Source: an uncultured Alistipes sp.
GTDB taxonomy: Bacteria > Bacteroidota > Bacteroidia > Bacteroidales > Rikenellaceae
Length of the DNA stretch: 64,000 nt
Assembly: GCA_910577475.1 (NCBI GenBank)
Contig: CAJTLJ010000003.1
Span: forward strand, 98,968-162,967
Reading direction: 5' to 3'
The notes under the pieces are model-generated. The model was not told where the DNA came from. It was given only the letters and a program-made list of their open reading frames with translations, and made no database searches. This document shows positions 47,463-56,550 of the stretch, piece by piece; within the stretch, counting starts at the first letter, position 1, and every line of letters starts with the position of its first letter. The translations under genes and the position numbers were made by a program.

Positions 47463-47498
47463 AAAAAGCTACGAACCTCCGGTCCGTAGCTTTTTTGT
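47463..47498 (+). terminator. Terminator of tRNA-Ser(GCT)
   Basis: Arms 47463-47473 and 47485-47495 form an 11-bp stem followed by TTTTTTGTTTT. Confidence 0.9.
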
Positions 47499-47580
47499 TT
47501 TAACGCCGTATCGGACCGAAAAAACCGAAAGATGTCCGAGAATTGTCCCCGATTGTTGTTCGCACCCTTCTTTTTTTCTT

Positions 47581-47588
47581 TATCTTTG
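47581..47588 (+). promoter_or_regulatory. -7 box TATCTTTG of the BACON lipoprotein unit
   Basis: Full TAnnTTTG match, 77 bases upstream of the start. Only a poorly spaced TTG stands for the -33 box. Confidence 0.55.
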
Positions 47589-47665
47589 GCAAAACACGTT
47601 TCGGACAGCCGGCCCGGTGGAGGGCGGGGACTCCCGAACGATTCGAACACCCTATCGCTTCGCTT

Positions 47666-49045
47666 ATGAAAAAGTCTCTTCTTTCGGCATTGCAGCTCCT
47701 CGGGGCCATCTTTCTGTGGGGGTGCGGCGACACGGACGAACTGCCTGTCGCACCGGACCACACCGTGCGGATCTCCGTACCGCAAACCCTGACCCTTCGG
47801 CAGGAGGGCGGCTGGGCGACCCTCTCCGTCGCTTGCGACGGCGAATGGGAGGCGCAGACCGATGCCGACTGGCTCGATCTGAAGCCGCAGCGTGGCTACG
47901 GCGACGGCGAGGTGACCGTCACGGCCCGGGCCTGCGAGGAGGTGTGGGGCCGCGAAGCCTCCATCCGGTTCCGGGGAGGAGCGGCCGAAGCTTCGACCCT
48001 CGTGGTCCAGCCCTCACTCGAACCGGTCCGCGTCGACGCGGACGGAGCTGCGAACTGCTACCTGCTCGCACCGGATCGGAAGGGCACCGTCTACGCATTC
48101 GACGCCACCCGCATGGGCAACTCCGCAGAGCCGACAGCGGTTGCCGGGGTCCGCATCGTCTGGCAGAGCCGGCCGGAGCTGCTGCACCGCATAGCCTACG
48201 ATCCGAAATCGGGACTGATCGGCGTCACGACGGGCAGCGAGGCGGGAAACGCCGTGGTCGCAGCCGTCGATGCCGGCGGGGCGATTCGCTGGAGCTGGCA
48301 CCTCTGGGTAACGGATTACGATCCGCAGCAGAGCCTCTTCTCCACGCCCGCCAATGCCCACGGTTCGGTCTGGCACTTCATGGACCGCAATCTGGGAGCG
48401 CTCGACGCCTGGCCGGGAAGCATCGGCGCCGCAGGGCTGATCTACCAGTGGGGGCGCAAGGACCCCTTCCCGGGAATCGGCAGCGCCGACGGTGCGGAAC
48501 CCGCCCGTTACGACGGAGCCGGCGAGCCGCTTCCGACCGTGCCGGAGCAGGCCGCGCAATTCGGCACCCTGGAACTCGCCGCCGCCAATCCGCACCTGTT
48601 TTACAAGATCAGCTACAAGACCAACGACTGGACCTCGCCCTCCGACGACGACCTGTGGGGCGGCGTATCGCGCACCAAAACGAAGTGGGACCCCTGCCCC
48701 GCCGGATGGCGCGTTCCGCTCGCGGACGAGCAGGGCTCCTCGCCCTACGCCTTCCTGACCGAGGGCGGCGCCACGTGGTCGGCCTCGTCGCGCGGCTGCT
48801 TCTACCGCAACTGGTGGCTCCCCTGCACGGGCACGCGCGTCTACGAGTCGGGAGCCCTCTCGGCCGACATCGGGGGAGCCTACGGCGGCATGTGGATCGG
48901 CACGCCCGGCAGGGCCAATCCCGATCCGGAGAGCTATCCGGCCCTCTACGGACAATATTTCTTCTTAATCGACAGCGACCTCCTCTTCGGGACGAACAAG
49001 GACTCCCGATCGCAGGGCATGGCCGTCCGCTGCGTCAGGGAGTAG
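47666..49045 (+). CDS. BACON-domain lipoprotein with FISUMP-like domain
   Basis: A 459-residue lipoprotein (lipobox LWGC). A BACON domain (about 35-115), recognised by the paired WLDL and final VVQP strands, is thought to bind mucin or carbohydrate. The C-terminal 250 residues match the Fibrobacter succinogenes major paralogous domain: HFMDRNLGA, YQWGRKDPF, DPCPAGWRVP and the terminal MAVRCVRE. The frame is open back to 47543, but the ATG at 47666 starts a proper lipoprotein signal. Surface location is probable; ligand and role are unknown. Confidence 0.85.
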   Translation: MKKSLLSALQLLGAIFLWGCGDTDELPVAPDHTVRISVPQTLTLRQEGGWATLSVACDGEWEAQTDADWLDLKPQRGYGDGEVTVTARACEEVWGREASIRFRGGAAEASTLVVQPSLEPVRVDADGAANCYLLAPDRKGTVYAFDATRMGNSAEPTAVAGVRIVWQSRPELLHRIAYDPKSGLIGVTTGSEAGNAVVAAVDAGGAIRWSWHLWVTDYDPQQSLFSTPANAHGSVWHFMDRNLGALDAWPGSIGAAGLIYQWGRKDPFPGIGSADGAEPARYDGAGEPLPTVPEQAAQFGTLELAAANPHLFYKISYKTNDWTSPSDDDLWGGVSRTKTKWDPCPAGWRVPLADEQGSSPYAFLTEGGATWSASSRGCFYRNWWLPCTGTRVYESGALSADIGGAYGGMWIGTPGRANPDPESYPALYGQYFFLIDSDLLFGTNKDSRSQGMAVRCVRE

Positions 49046-49149
49046 AATCGACGGCGATGACGGCGACCCGGAACAGGTCCGACCGTGCCGTCATCGCACC
49101 GCACACCGAAAGCCCAGCGGTCGGGCGCAACCATCAACCAACAACGTAA

Positions 49150-50652
49150 ATGAAAAGATTACTCATCGGACTGCCCTTTCTGCTCCTGGCTCTCGGTCCG
49201 GTTGCGTGCAGCGACACCGCAGAAGAGCCGATTCTCGTTCCGGAACCCGTCGAGATCACCCTCACGCCGTCCGACCGGCTCCTCTTCGAACCCGACGGAG
49301 GAACGCTGACGCTGACCGTGGATGCGAAGGGGGCGAACTGGAAAGTCGAGAAGAGCGATGCCTGGATCAACGTGGCCCCCGACATCGCAGCCGGCACGGT
49401 CGAGGTGACCGTAGGCCCGTGGGACGACCTGCAACCGCGCAGCGGCAGGATCACCGTCACGGGCGGTGCCGAGCCGGTATCGGTCGAGGTGGTGCAGAAC
49501 GGCGTAGTGCCGCAGTTGACCGCCGACCGGACGGAGCTCGACTTCGGCAGCGGAAAGGAGAGCCGGACGATTGCCGTAACGGCCGTACACGTCGAATGGC
49601 AGGCAGTCGCCCCCGAAGGCGGCTGGTTCGAGGTGACGGCCGACCAGGCCGCGGGCACCATCCTCGTCACGGTGCAGGAGAATCCGGATACCGCTCCGCG
49701 CAGCGGCAGCTTCGACATCACGGGCGAAGGGGTCGACGCCATCACGGTGACCCTCTCGCAGCAGGCCGGCGAGACCGTCCTCTTCCAGGACCGCTCGATC
49801 GCCTACCGCATGGGCTATCGAGGCCCGGTGCGCACCGTCAGCCGCCACCTCGACTTCGTGAACGGCCCCACGACCGACCTCGTGAGCTTCGAGGACCTGC
49901 AGTTCGACGCCCGGGGCAACCTCCTTTCGTTCGTCCGCGACTACGGCTCGATGGCCGTAACGGTGGAGTACGACGCTTCGGACCGCATCACGGCCATCCG
50001 CGCCAAGTCCGGCGAGCTGGACTTCGCCCTGCTGTTCGAATACGGCAGCCACGGCAAGTACACCCCGATCTTCGAGCTCTTCGAGTCCTACCTGGAGGCT
50101 ACCGGCTACTACCCGATCGACTTCCGCAGCTGGATGCCCCTGCTGATGAAGGATCTGACGGCCATTAAGGTGCGCGACGCAGCGATGCCCGACAACAACC
50201 TGGCCTATCGCTACACGATTTCGGGCGACGAGGGTTCGCTCGATACCGACTACGAGGTCGAGGGGTATGACCTCGAACCGCTCTTCACGATGAACTTCGC
50301 GGGCGCCTATCCCTCGATCCTCTACTACGAGGGCGAGGAGTCCTCGACCTATGGGATCGACCCCGCGACCGGTCTGACGAGCCGCTACCTCTACTACTCC
50401 TACTACGACATTCTCATGGAGCACAACATCGACCGGCTCAACACCGTCTCGCACAGCGTACTGGGCGTACTGGAGCGCACCTACACCTACAACGACAACT
50501 GCGACGTCGTCTCGCGCACCGTGACGAGCGAACCGGAGTACAACCTGACGGCATCGTACACCTACGACGAGCAGGGCAACTGGATCGTCATGAAGCATAC
50601 GGTCGGTCCGGAGAGCGGAACGGCCGAACGAATCATTTCCTACTGGAAATAA
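49150..50652 (+). CDS. Lipoprotein with two BACON domains
   Basis: A 500-residue lipoprotein (lipobox GPVAC) with two tandem BACON domains (about 36-118 and 122-210; the repeats share the WxNVAP/WFEVTA strand and terminal VVQNG/LSQQAG). They are followed by a 280-residue Tyr-rich region whose end resembles YD repeats (TYTYNDNCDVVSRTV, SYTYDEQGNW). It is separated from the first BACON gene by 104 bases without a clear promoter, so the two are probably one transcript. A surface adhesin or glycan-binding function is inferred from the domain type. Confidence 0.85.
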   Translation: MKRLLIGLPFLLLALGPVACSDTAEEPILVPEPVEITLTPSDRLLFEPDGGTLTLTVDAKGANWKVEKSDAWINVAPDIAAGTVEVTVGPWDDLQPRSGRITVTGGAEPVSVEVVQNGVVPQLTADRTELDFGSGKESRTIAVTAVHVEWQAVAPEGGWFEVTADQAAGTILVTVQENPDTAPRSGSFDITGEGVDAITVTLSQQAGETVLFQDRSIAYRMGYRGPVRTVSRHLDFVNGPTTDLVSFEDLQFDARGNLLSFVRDYGSMAVTVEYDASDRITAIRAKSGELDFALLFEYGSHGKYTPIFELFESYLEATGYYPIDFRSWMPLLMKDLTAIKVRDAAMPDNNLAYRYTISGDEGSLDTDYEVEGYDLEPLFTMNFAGAYPSILYYEGEESSTYGIDPATGLTSRYLYYSYYDILMEHNIDRLNTVSHSVLGVLERTYTYNDNCDVVSRTVTSEPEYNLTASYTYDEQGNWIVMKHTVGPESGTAERIISYWK

Positions 50653-50667
50653 GAGATATTTCCGAAC

Positions 50668-50700
50668 AAAAAGGATCGGCCGTAAGGTCGATCCTTTTTT
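50668..50700. terminator. Bidirectional terminator between BACON and PAP2 genes
   Basis: Arms 50668-50678 and 50689-50699 form an 11-bp stem with an inner GCC/GGT extension. There are T-runs on both strands, serving convergent transcripts. Confidence 0.9.
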
Positions 50701-51264
50701 CTATCGTTTCAGCCGGCGGAACACCCACGCCGAGAGCAGGCCCCAGAGGGTGCCGAGCAGCAGTCCGTAGAGGATGTCGAGGGGAAAGTGGTAAGCGAGA
50801 TAGATGCGCGAATAGCAGACCAGCGCCACCCAGACAGCCATCGCAAGGGAGAACCAGCCCCGGCGCAGGATCAGCGAAGCCAGCAGGGCGATGGAGCAGG
50901 TCGTGGCGGCATGGGCCGAGACGGTGCCGAACTGTCCGCCCCGCTTGACCACGTGCACCAGCCCTTCGAGCTCGGGGGTATACATGGGACGCAGCCGCGG
51001 CTGGAAATCGGGCAGCAAGTTCTTCAACAGACCGGAGTGTTTGAAGATCCCGGCCACGATGTCGGTCAGCACCACCGAGAGGAGGGCGAGCCCCGCGAAG
51101 AGCAACATATTTCGCAGCCCCGCACGGCGCCAGACCAGCCAGAGGATCAGGGCATAGAGCGGCACCCAGGTCAGCTTGCCCGAGCAGAGGAGCATCAGAC
51201 GGTCCATGCAGGCTCCGCCGTCGAAATTGAGATCGAGGAAAAGGGAGTGGTCGACAGTCGTCAT
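50701..51264 (-). CDS. PAP2 family phosphatase, membrane
   Basis: A 187-residue integral membrane phosphatase of the PAP2 family. Motifs: RLRP in the first loop, the conserved His in SAHAATT (PSGH-like), and SRIYLAYHFPLDI carrying the catalytic His and Asp. Family members dephosphorylate undecaprenyl pyrophosphate, phosphatidic acid or lipid A. It is the last gene of the envelope operon and begins 6 bases after the MBOAT gene. A lipid carrier or lipid A substrate is inferred. Confidence 0.9.
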   Translation of the reverse strand: MTTVDHSLFLDLNFDGGACMDRLMLLCSGKLTWVPLYALILWLVWRRAGLRNMLLFAGLALLSVVLTDIVAGIFKHSGLLKNLLPDFQPRLRPMYTPELEGLVHVVKRGGQFGTVSAHAATTCSIALLASLILRRGWFSLAMAVWVALVCYSRIYLAYHFPLDILYGLLLGTLWGLLSAWVFRRLKR

Positions 51265-51270
51265 AGGCTT

Positions 51271-52776
51271 TCAGAATTGGAAGTAGATAAAGGGTTGGAT
51301 GTCGCTCGACTTGATCTGCATGACGCACCACACCACGGCGGCGACCATCACGACCTGCACCAGCATGGGAGCGGCGACCACGGCCCGGCGGAACAGCCGG
51401 TCGGCGGCGTCGGGCAGGGCGTGCAGCAGGTATCCCAATCCGAGCAGGGCGAAGACGGGCAGGTATCCCTCCACGACCTGCGGCACGAGAGCGGGATCGA
51501 ACGCCCGGAAGATCTGATGGAGCATGAGACCCACGGTCTGCATCGACTCGGCGCGGAAGAGCAGCCAGCCGAAGCAGACGATATGGAACGTGAGCAGCAT
51601 GCCGGGCAGGCGGCGCCACCACGGCATCTCGCACCCCAGCACCTTCGAGCCGGGCACGGCGGCGAGCCAGAGCTTATGCAGGGCCAGCGCCGCGCCGTGC
51701 AGGGCGCCCCAGAGGATGAAGCGCACGGCGGCCCCGTGCCACAGTCCGCCGAGCAGCATGGTCAGCAGCAGGTTCCCGTAGGTGCGCATGCGTCCCTTGC
51801 GGTTGCCGCCCAGCGAGATATAGAGGTAGTCCCTCAGCCACGACGACAGCGAAATATGCCACCGACGCCAGAACTCCGTGATGGTTGCCGAGCGATAGGG
51901 GGCGTCGAAGTTCTTCGGAAACCGGAAACCCATCAGCAGGGCGATGCCGATCGCCATGTCGGAGTAACCCGAGAAGTCGCAGTAGATCTGGAGTGCGTAG
52001 CCGTAGATGCCCATCAGGCACTCGAAGCCCGAGTAGAGCAGCGGCTCGTCGAAGATGCGGTCGACGAAGTTGAGCGAGATATAGTCCGAGATGACCGCCT
52101 TCTTGAAGAGACCCGTCAGGATCAGGCAGACTCCGGTGCCGAACATCTCGCGGGTGATGCGGAGCGGATTCTGGCGGATCTGGGGTATGAAGTCCCGCGC
52201 CCGGACGATGGGACCGGCCACCAGCTGCGGAAAGAACGAGAGGTAGAAGCAGTAATCTATCCAGCGGTCGAGCGGGCGCAGCTGGCCGCGGTAGATGTCG
52301 ATGGTGTAGCTCATCGACTGAAAGACGAAGAACGAGATGCCCACCGGCAGAAAGATGTTGCGGAACTGGAGGAACCCCTCGCCGAAGAACGAGTTGGCGA
52401 TTTCGATCAGGAAATCGGTATATTTGAAATAGCCCAGCATCCCCAGGTTGACAAGAACGCTCAGTGCGACCCACAGCCGTTTCGCCCACCCCCTCCGTGA
52501 GCGCCAGATGAGCTGTGCCAGCACGAAATCGCTGACCGAGGCGAAGAGCAGCAGCAGGAAATAGATGCCGCTGGACTTATAATAAAAGTAGAGCGAGAAG
52601 GCGACGACATAGAGGATGCGGGCCGTGGGGGCGTTTCGCAGCCGTCCGTAGAGCATCATGAAGGCTGCGAACAGAAAGAGGAACAATCCGCTGCTGAAGA
52701 TCAGGGGCGACGAAGCGTCGTAGGAGAGGAGCTCCGTCAGGCGGCTCCAGGAGAGATCGAACGTGGGGAGTGACAT
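51271..52776 (-). CDS. MBOAT family O-acyltransferase (AlgI-like)
   Basis: A 501-residue polytopic membrane protein that transfers an acyl group, usually acetyl, across the inner membrane to a polysaccharide or peptidoglycan. AlgI-like features: FFVFQSMSYTIDIYRG, FWRRWHISLSSWLRDYLYISLGGN and the catalytic His in GLWHGA near 345. The frame is open further upstream, but the ATG at 52776 begins MSLPTFDLSW and leaves a 4-base gap to the SGNH gene. It acts with that SGNH protein as in alginate or cell-wall O-acetylation systems. Confidence 0.93.
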   Translation of the reverse strand: MSLPTFDLSWSRLTELLSYDASSPLIFSSGLFLFLFAAFMMLYGRLRNAPTARILYVVAFSLYFYYKSSGIYFLLLLFASVSDFVLAQLIWRSRRGWAKRLWVALSVLVNLGMLGYFKYTDFLIEIANSFFGEGFLQFRNIFLPVGISFFVFQSMSYTIDIYRGQLRPLDRWIDYCFYLSFFPQLVAGPIVRARDFIPQIRQNPLRITREMFGTGVCLILTGLFKKAVISDYISLNFVDRIFDEPLLYSGFECLMGIYGYALQIYCDFSGYSDMAIGIALLMGFRFPKNFDAPYRSATITEFWRRWHISLSSWLRDYLYISLGGNRKGRMRTYGNLLLTMLLGGLWHGAAVRFILWGALHGAALALHKLWLAAVPGSKVLGCEMPWWRRLPGMLLTFHIVCFGWLLFRAESMQTVGLMLHQIFRAFDPALVPQVVEGYLPVFALLGLGYLLHALPDAADRLFRRAVVAAPMLVQVVMVAAVVWCVMQIKSSDIQPFIYFQF

Positions 52777-52780
52777 GACA

Positions 52781-54370
52781 TCAGCGAATCTCGATGGGAC
52801 GATTGAAAAGCAGGCTATCGACCGCAGCGGCATCGAGCACGGGCTCCAGCTCTGCCCGCTGCAGGCTTTCGCGCCGCCGCTCTCCGGTCGCGCGGGCCGC
52901 GCCCGCACGAATCGCATCGAAGAGGACGAGAGCGATCTGCCGGCCGCCGCCGTAGTTGATGTGAGTATAGTCCTTGCCGGCCCAACCCTGCGTCACGAAG
53001 CGGGCCATGCCGCCCAGCGACCGCATGGCATCCGCCGTGCTCCAGAACGCGGCCCCCGACTGCTCGGCGGCCCGACGCTGCTCCCGCGTCAGGTAGGGGA
53101 CCGCATCCATCGGCTCGAAGCCCGAATCGCTCCGCACCGACCTGTCGCTCACCCCCAGCACGAGCACCGCCGCACCGGGAAAGCACCGCCGCACGTAGGC
53201 GATCATCTGACGAAGCTGCTCGCCGTACTTCGCATAGCCGTGCACCCCCTGCTGCATGATGTTGAGTCCGTATTGCAGCACGACCAGATCGTAGGATACC
53301 AGCGCCTGCAACCCGGCGTTCAACGCCGGAGAGGTGCGGAACAGCGCCCGGCCGTTGTTCGAGCGGATCGAATAGTTGTCCACCGTCACGCCCCCTTCGC
53401 CCGCGAAGCAGGCGCCGTACCCGACGAAGCCGGCGGCTCCGGACTTTACCCGGAACTCCAGCGTCCGCAGATCGGGATGATAGACGGCTACCTCGCGCAG
53501 GGCCTCGTCGCCCGGCACCTCGAAGGTGCGGCTCACAGAGTCGTTCACCACCGCCTCCACCCGGCTGTCGCAAGCGCTGCGGAACCACACCCGGGCGCTT
53601 TCGGTCGGGGTGAGGCACTCCCGGGCATCGGTCATCTCCCAGCGGGTCGACGCCCCGTCGACGGGTCGGCATACCCAGCCCGAAACGGTGAAAAGGTCGC
53701 GCACGTCGGCCGGAGCCTTCGCCTGCTGCATGACGTTGTAGGCCGTCCAGTCCGACGAGCGGGTCTTCACCGTGCGGCGGAAACCCGTCAGCGGCGAAGC
53801 CATGGGTGCGAAGCCGACGCCCGAACCGCCGAACTCCCGTTGCAGCGCCTCGCGCAGATCGGCCGTCAGAATATCGCCCTCGACGAACGAATCGCCCAGA
53901 AAGGCGATCCGCACCGGACGCCGTTCGGCCAGTTTTTCATAGAATGCGGCAAGGGGGCTCGCTCCCGTCGTGTCGAAATCCTCGATAGGCACGGCCGGAG
54001 CCTCCTGCGCGATGAACTCCTCCGCGCGGAGCGAATCGACCGCCACGGGCACTTTCGCGGGCCCGGCCGTCCGCCACTCGAACACGAGGGTCCGCTCCCG
54101 TTGCGGGCGCACCGTGTCGGGCATGACGGGCACGACCTCGGCCGCCTGCTCCCAGTCGATCTCGGGCAGCTCGATCTCGTCGGCCGGCGCTTCGTCCCGC
54201 TCCGCGGCCGCCCCGTCGTCGAACGAGACGATCTCGGAGAGGATGTTGGCCCGGCGCAGGGAGATTCCCCCCACCTGCTGAGGCGGCAGAAACCCGACGA
54301 CCGTCAAAACGGCGATGAGCGCCGCACAAGCCTTCCAGCCCCGTTGCGTATAATCCTTCGGATCAGTCAT
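52781..54370 (-). CDS. SGNH/GDSL-type periplasmic protein, partner of MBOAT
   Basis: A 529-residue protein with an N-terminal signal-anchor (about 13-30) and a large periplasmic part. The SGNH nucleophile motif is AFLGDSFVEGD, the central LQYGLNIM fits block III, and DYTHINYGGG supplies the catalytic Asp/His. Proteins of this type (AlgJ/X or PatB-like) complete O-acetyl transfer after MBOAT export. It overlaps the YugP-like gene by 8 bases and precedes MBOAT by 4 bases, so all are co-expressed. The acceptor polysaccharide is unknown. Confidence 0.85.
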   Translation of the reverse strand: MTDPKDYTQRGWKACAALIAVLTVVGFLPPQQVGGISLRRANILSEIVSFDDGAAAERDEAPADEIELPEIDWEQAAEVVPVMPDTVRPQRERTLVFEWRTAGPAKVPVAVDSLRAEEFIAQEAPAVPIEDFDTTGASPLAAFYEKLAERRPVRIAFLGDSFVEGDILTADLREALQREFGGSGVGFAPMASPLTGFRRTVKTRSSDWTAYNVMQQAKAPADVRDLFTVSGWVCRPVDGASTRWEMTDARECLTPTESARVWFRSACDSRVEAVVNDSVSRTFEVPGDEALREVAVYHPDLRTLEFRVKSGAAGFVGYGACFAGEGGVTVDNYSIRSNNGRALFRTSPALNAGLQALVSYDLVVLQYGLNIMQQGVHGYAKYGEQLRQMIAYVRRCFPGAAVLVLGVSDRSVRSDSGFEPMDAVPYLTREQRRAAEQSGAAFWSTADAMRSLGGMARFVTQGWAGKDYTHINYGGGRQIALVLFDAIRAGAARATGERRRESLQRAELEPVLDAAAVDSLLFNRPIEIR

Positions 54371-55118
54371 TGCGACGACCGCCCATGACGAGCATGACGT
54401 AATAGAGCACCGATGCGATGGCGCCCAGCGCGGCTACCAGATAGGTCCGGGCCGCCCAGCGCAGCGCCACGCGGGCGTGGTCGATCTGCTCGCCCTGCAA
54501 CGTGCGGCTCGACTCCAGCCAGGCCAGCGCCCGGGCCGAAGCATTGTACTCGACAGGCAGCGTGATGACCGAAAAGAGAGCCGACAAGCCGATCAGGCCG
54601 ATGCCGGCCCAGGCCACGACGGCGTTGTTCGTGGAGGCGAGGATAATCAGACCGATGATGATGACCCACTGCGCCGTCCGCGAGGCGAACGAGACCAGAG
54701 GCACGAGCTGCGAGCGCAGCACCAGCGGAGCGTAGCCCTGGGCATGCTGCACGGCGTGTCCGCACTCGTGGCAGGCCACGGCCAGCGCCGAGATCGACTG
54801 CGACGCATAGACGCTGTCGCTCAGGTTGACGGTCATGGTCTGGGGGTTGAAGTGGTCGGTCAGGTGACCGCTCACGTGGGTGATCTTCACGTTGTGCACG
54901 TGGTTCTCGCGCAGCATCTTCTCGGCCACCTCGGCGCCCGTCATGCCGCCCGGAATGGGCTCCCGGGCATATTTGGCGAAGACCGACTGGAGGCGGGCCT
55001 GCACGATGTAGCCCGCGATGCCGATCAGGACGATCAGCAGAAAATAACCGGCATTGCCGCCCAGGGCCATGAAGCCCGACGAACCGGCAGGATAGGTTTG
55101 CAAAAGCGTGTACAACAT
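54363..55118 (-). CDS. YugP-like neutral zinc metallopeptidase
   Basis: A 251-residue membrane protein of the YugP family (neutral zinc metallopeptidase 2). HECGHAVQHAQ near residue 117 gives the HExxH zinc site, and transmembrane helices flank it on both sides. N-terminal motifs match the family, such as MTGAEVAEKML and HLTDHFNPQTMTVNLS. Function is unknown. First gene of the envelope operon. Confidence 0.9.
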   Translation of the reverse strand: MLYTLLQTYPAGSSGFMALGGNAGYFLLIVLIGIAGYIVQARLQSVFAKYAREPIPGGMTGAEVAEKMLRENHVHNVKITHVSGHLTDHFNPQTMTVNLSDSVYASQSISALAVACHECGHAVQHAQGYAPLVLRSQLVPLVSFASRTAQWVIIIGLIILASTNNAVVAWAGIGLIGLSALFSVITLPVEYNASARALAWLESSRTLQGEQIDHARVALRWAARTYLVAALGAIASVLYYVMLVMGGRRND

Positions 55119-55240
55119 AATCTTCTTTTTTTGTTCAAGGTTCCTGAATTCACTCTCTCCGGGTCAAAACCCGCGCCACGCCTTCCGGGCCACAGCGCGG
55201 AGAAAGCGGGAGGAGGGCGAGTTTTTACCCGTTAATAGGG

Positions 55241-55248
55241 CAAAAGTA
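55241..55248 (-). promoter_or_regulatory. Candidate -7 box TACTTTTG of the envelope operon
   Basis: TAnnTTTG match on the minus strand, about 122 bases upstream of the YugP-like start, with no -33 TTTG. The 180-base divergent gap 55119-55298 holds no other obvious feature. Confidence 0.4.
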
Positions 55249-55298
55249 AGAAAAAATTGTGTTACTTTGCATCGAAAAGAGAGAAAAAGAGTAGAACC

Positions 55299-56543
55299 GT
55301 GAATCTGGCCTGTTTCATCGCACGTCGCATCGCCCGCCCCTCGGAGGAGAACCGTCCGGGTGTGATGGTCCGCATCGCCGCCACAGCCGTGGCCCTGAGC
55401 CTCTCGGTCATGCTCGTCTCGATGGCCGTCATCGTGGGTTTCAAGCGGGAGGTGAGCCGCAAAATCGTCGGATTCGCCGCCCATGTCGAGGTGGCCGACA
55501 TCCGCTCGGTCCGCTCCATGGAGTCCTACCCCATTCGCCGCAGCGGGGAGCTGGACCGGCTGATCGCCGGACAGCCCGGATGCCGCGCAGCGGTTCCCTA
55601 TGCGGTCAAGGGGGGCATCGTCCGAACCGGCGACGGCATGCAGGGCGTGGCGCTGAAGGGGATCGGACCGGAGTACGACACCCACTTTCTGGAGGAGACG
55701 CTGATCGAAGGCGAGCTGCCGCGCGTGGGCGACACGGTCCGGACGAAAGACCTGCTGATCTCGCGCAGCGTCGCCCGGAAACTGAAACTCCGCCCGGGCG
55801 ACAAGGTGGAGATGCTCTTCATCGAGAGCGACGCCACGCCCCGGCGCGACCGCTTCAAGGTCTCGGGCATCTACTTTTCGGGAATGGCCGAGCTGGACGA
55901 CCGGCTGGCCGTGACCGACATACGCAACGTGCGCCGGCTGACCGGCTGGGAAAACGGGGAGGTCTCGGGCTACGAACTGATGCTCGACGAGGGGACCGAC
56001 CGCGAGCTCTTCACGCGGGCGCTGAACCGCGCGCTCCTCTACTCGGATCTGGAGGAGGTGGAGAACCTGACCGCCTCCAGCGTCGAACAGCGCTACCCCA
56101 CCCTCTTCGACTGGCTGCGGACGCACGACGTGAACGCCGCCGTCATCCTGACGATCATGCTCATCGTGGCGCTTTTCAACATGATCTCCGTGCTGCTGAT
56201 CCTGGTGCTGGAGCGGACCCGCATGATCGGCCTGCTGAAGGCGCTGGGGATGACCGACGGCCAGCTGCAGCGCCTCTTCCTCTGCCGGGCCGCCTTCATC
56301 ATCCTGAAGGGGATGGCGTGGGGCAACGCCGTGGCGCTCCTGTTCTGCCTCGGGCAGCGGTACGGCCATTTCCTCAAGCTCGACGCCGCGGGATATCTGC
56401 TCTCCGAGGTTCCGATCGCCGTCGAGTGGAGCTGGTGGCTCGGCGTCAATCTGGGCGCCGCGGCGGTCATCCTGCTCCTGCTGACCCTGCCGACCTACCT
56501 GGTCTCCTACGTCCGTCCGGACGAAAGCATCCGTTACGAATAG
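55299..56543 (+). CDS. ABC transporter permease (LolC/E-FtsX type)
   Basis: A 414-residue permease of the lipoprotein-releasing LolC/E group: an N-terminal transmembrane helix, a periplasmic MacB-like core domain (about 55-270) and three C-terminal helices of the FtsX domain with FNMISVLLILVLERTRMIGLLKALGM. A GTG at 55299 is the best start because it opens with the conserved NLACFIARRIARP; the open frame before it is short and polar. The ATPase partner is not adjacent. lolD at 12518 could serve. Confidence 0.88.
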   Translation: MNLACFIARRIARPSEENRPGVMVRIAATAVALSLSVMLVSMAVIVGFKREVSRKIVGFAAHVEVADIRSVRSMESYPIRRSGELDRLIAGQPGCRAAVPYAVKGGIVRTGDGMQGVALKGIGPEYDTHFLEETLIEGELPRVGDTVRTKDLLISRSVARKLKLRPGDKVEMLFIESDATPRRDRFKVSGIYFSGMAELDDRLAVTDIRNVRRLTGWENGEVSGYELMLDEGTDRELFTRALNRALLYSDLEEVENLTASSVEQRYPTLFDWLRTHDVNAAVILTIMLIVALFNMISVLLILVLERTRMIGLLKALGMTDGQLQRLFLCRAAFIILKGMAWGNAVALLFCLGQRYGHFLKLDAAGYLLSEVPIAVEWSWWLGVNLGAAAVILLLLTLPTYLVSYVRPDESIRYE

Positions 56544-56550
56544 ATTCGAT

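Noticed and set aside
47373..50700. Possible integrated island after tRNA-Ser(GCT)
   Set aside because: No integrase and no direct repeat of the tRNA 3' end were seen downstream; composition is like its surroundings.
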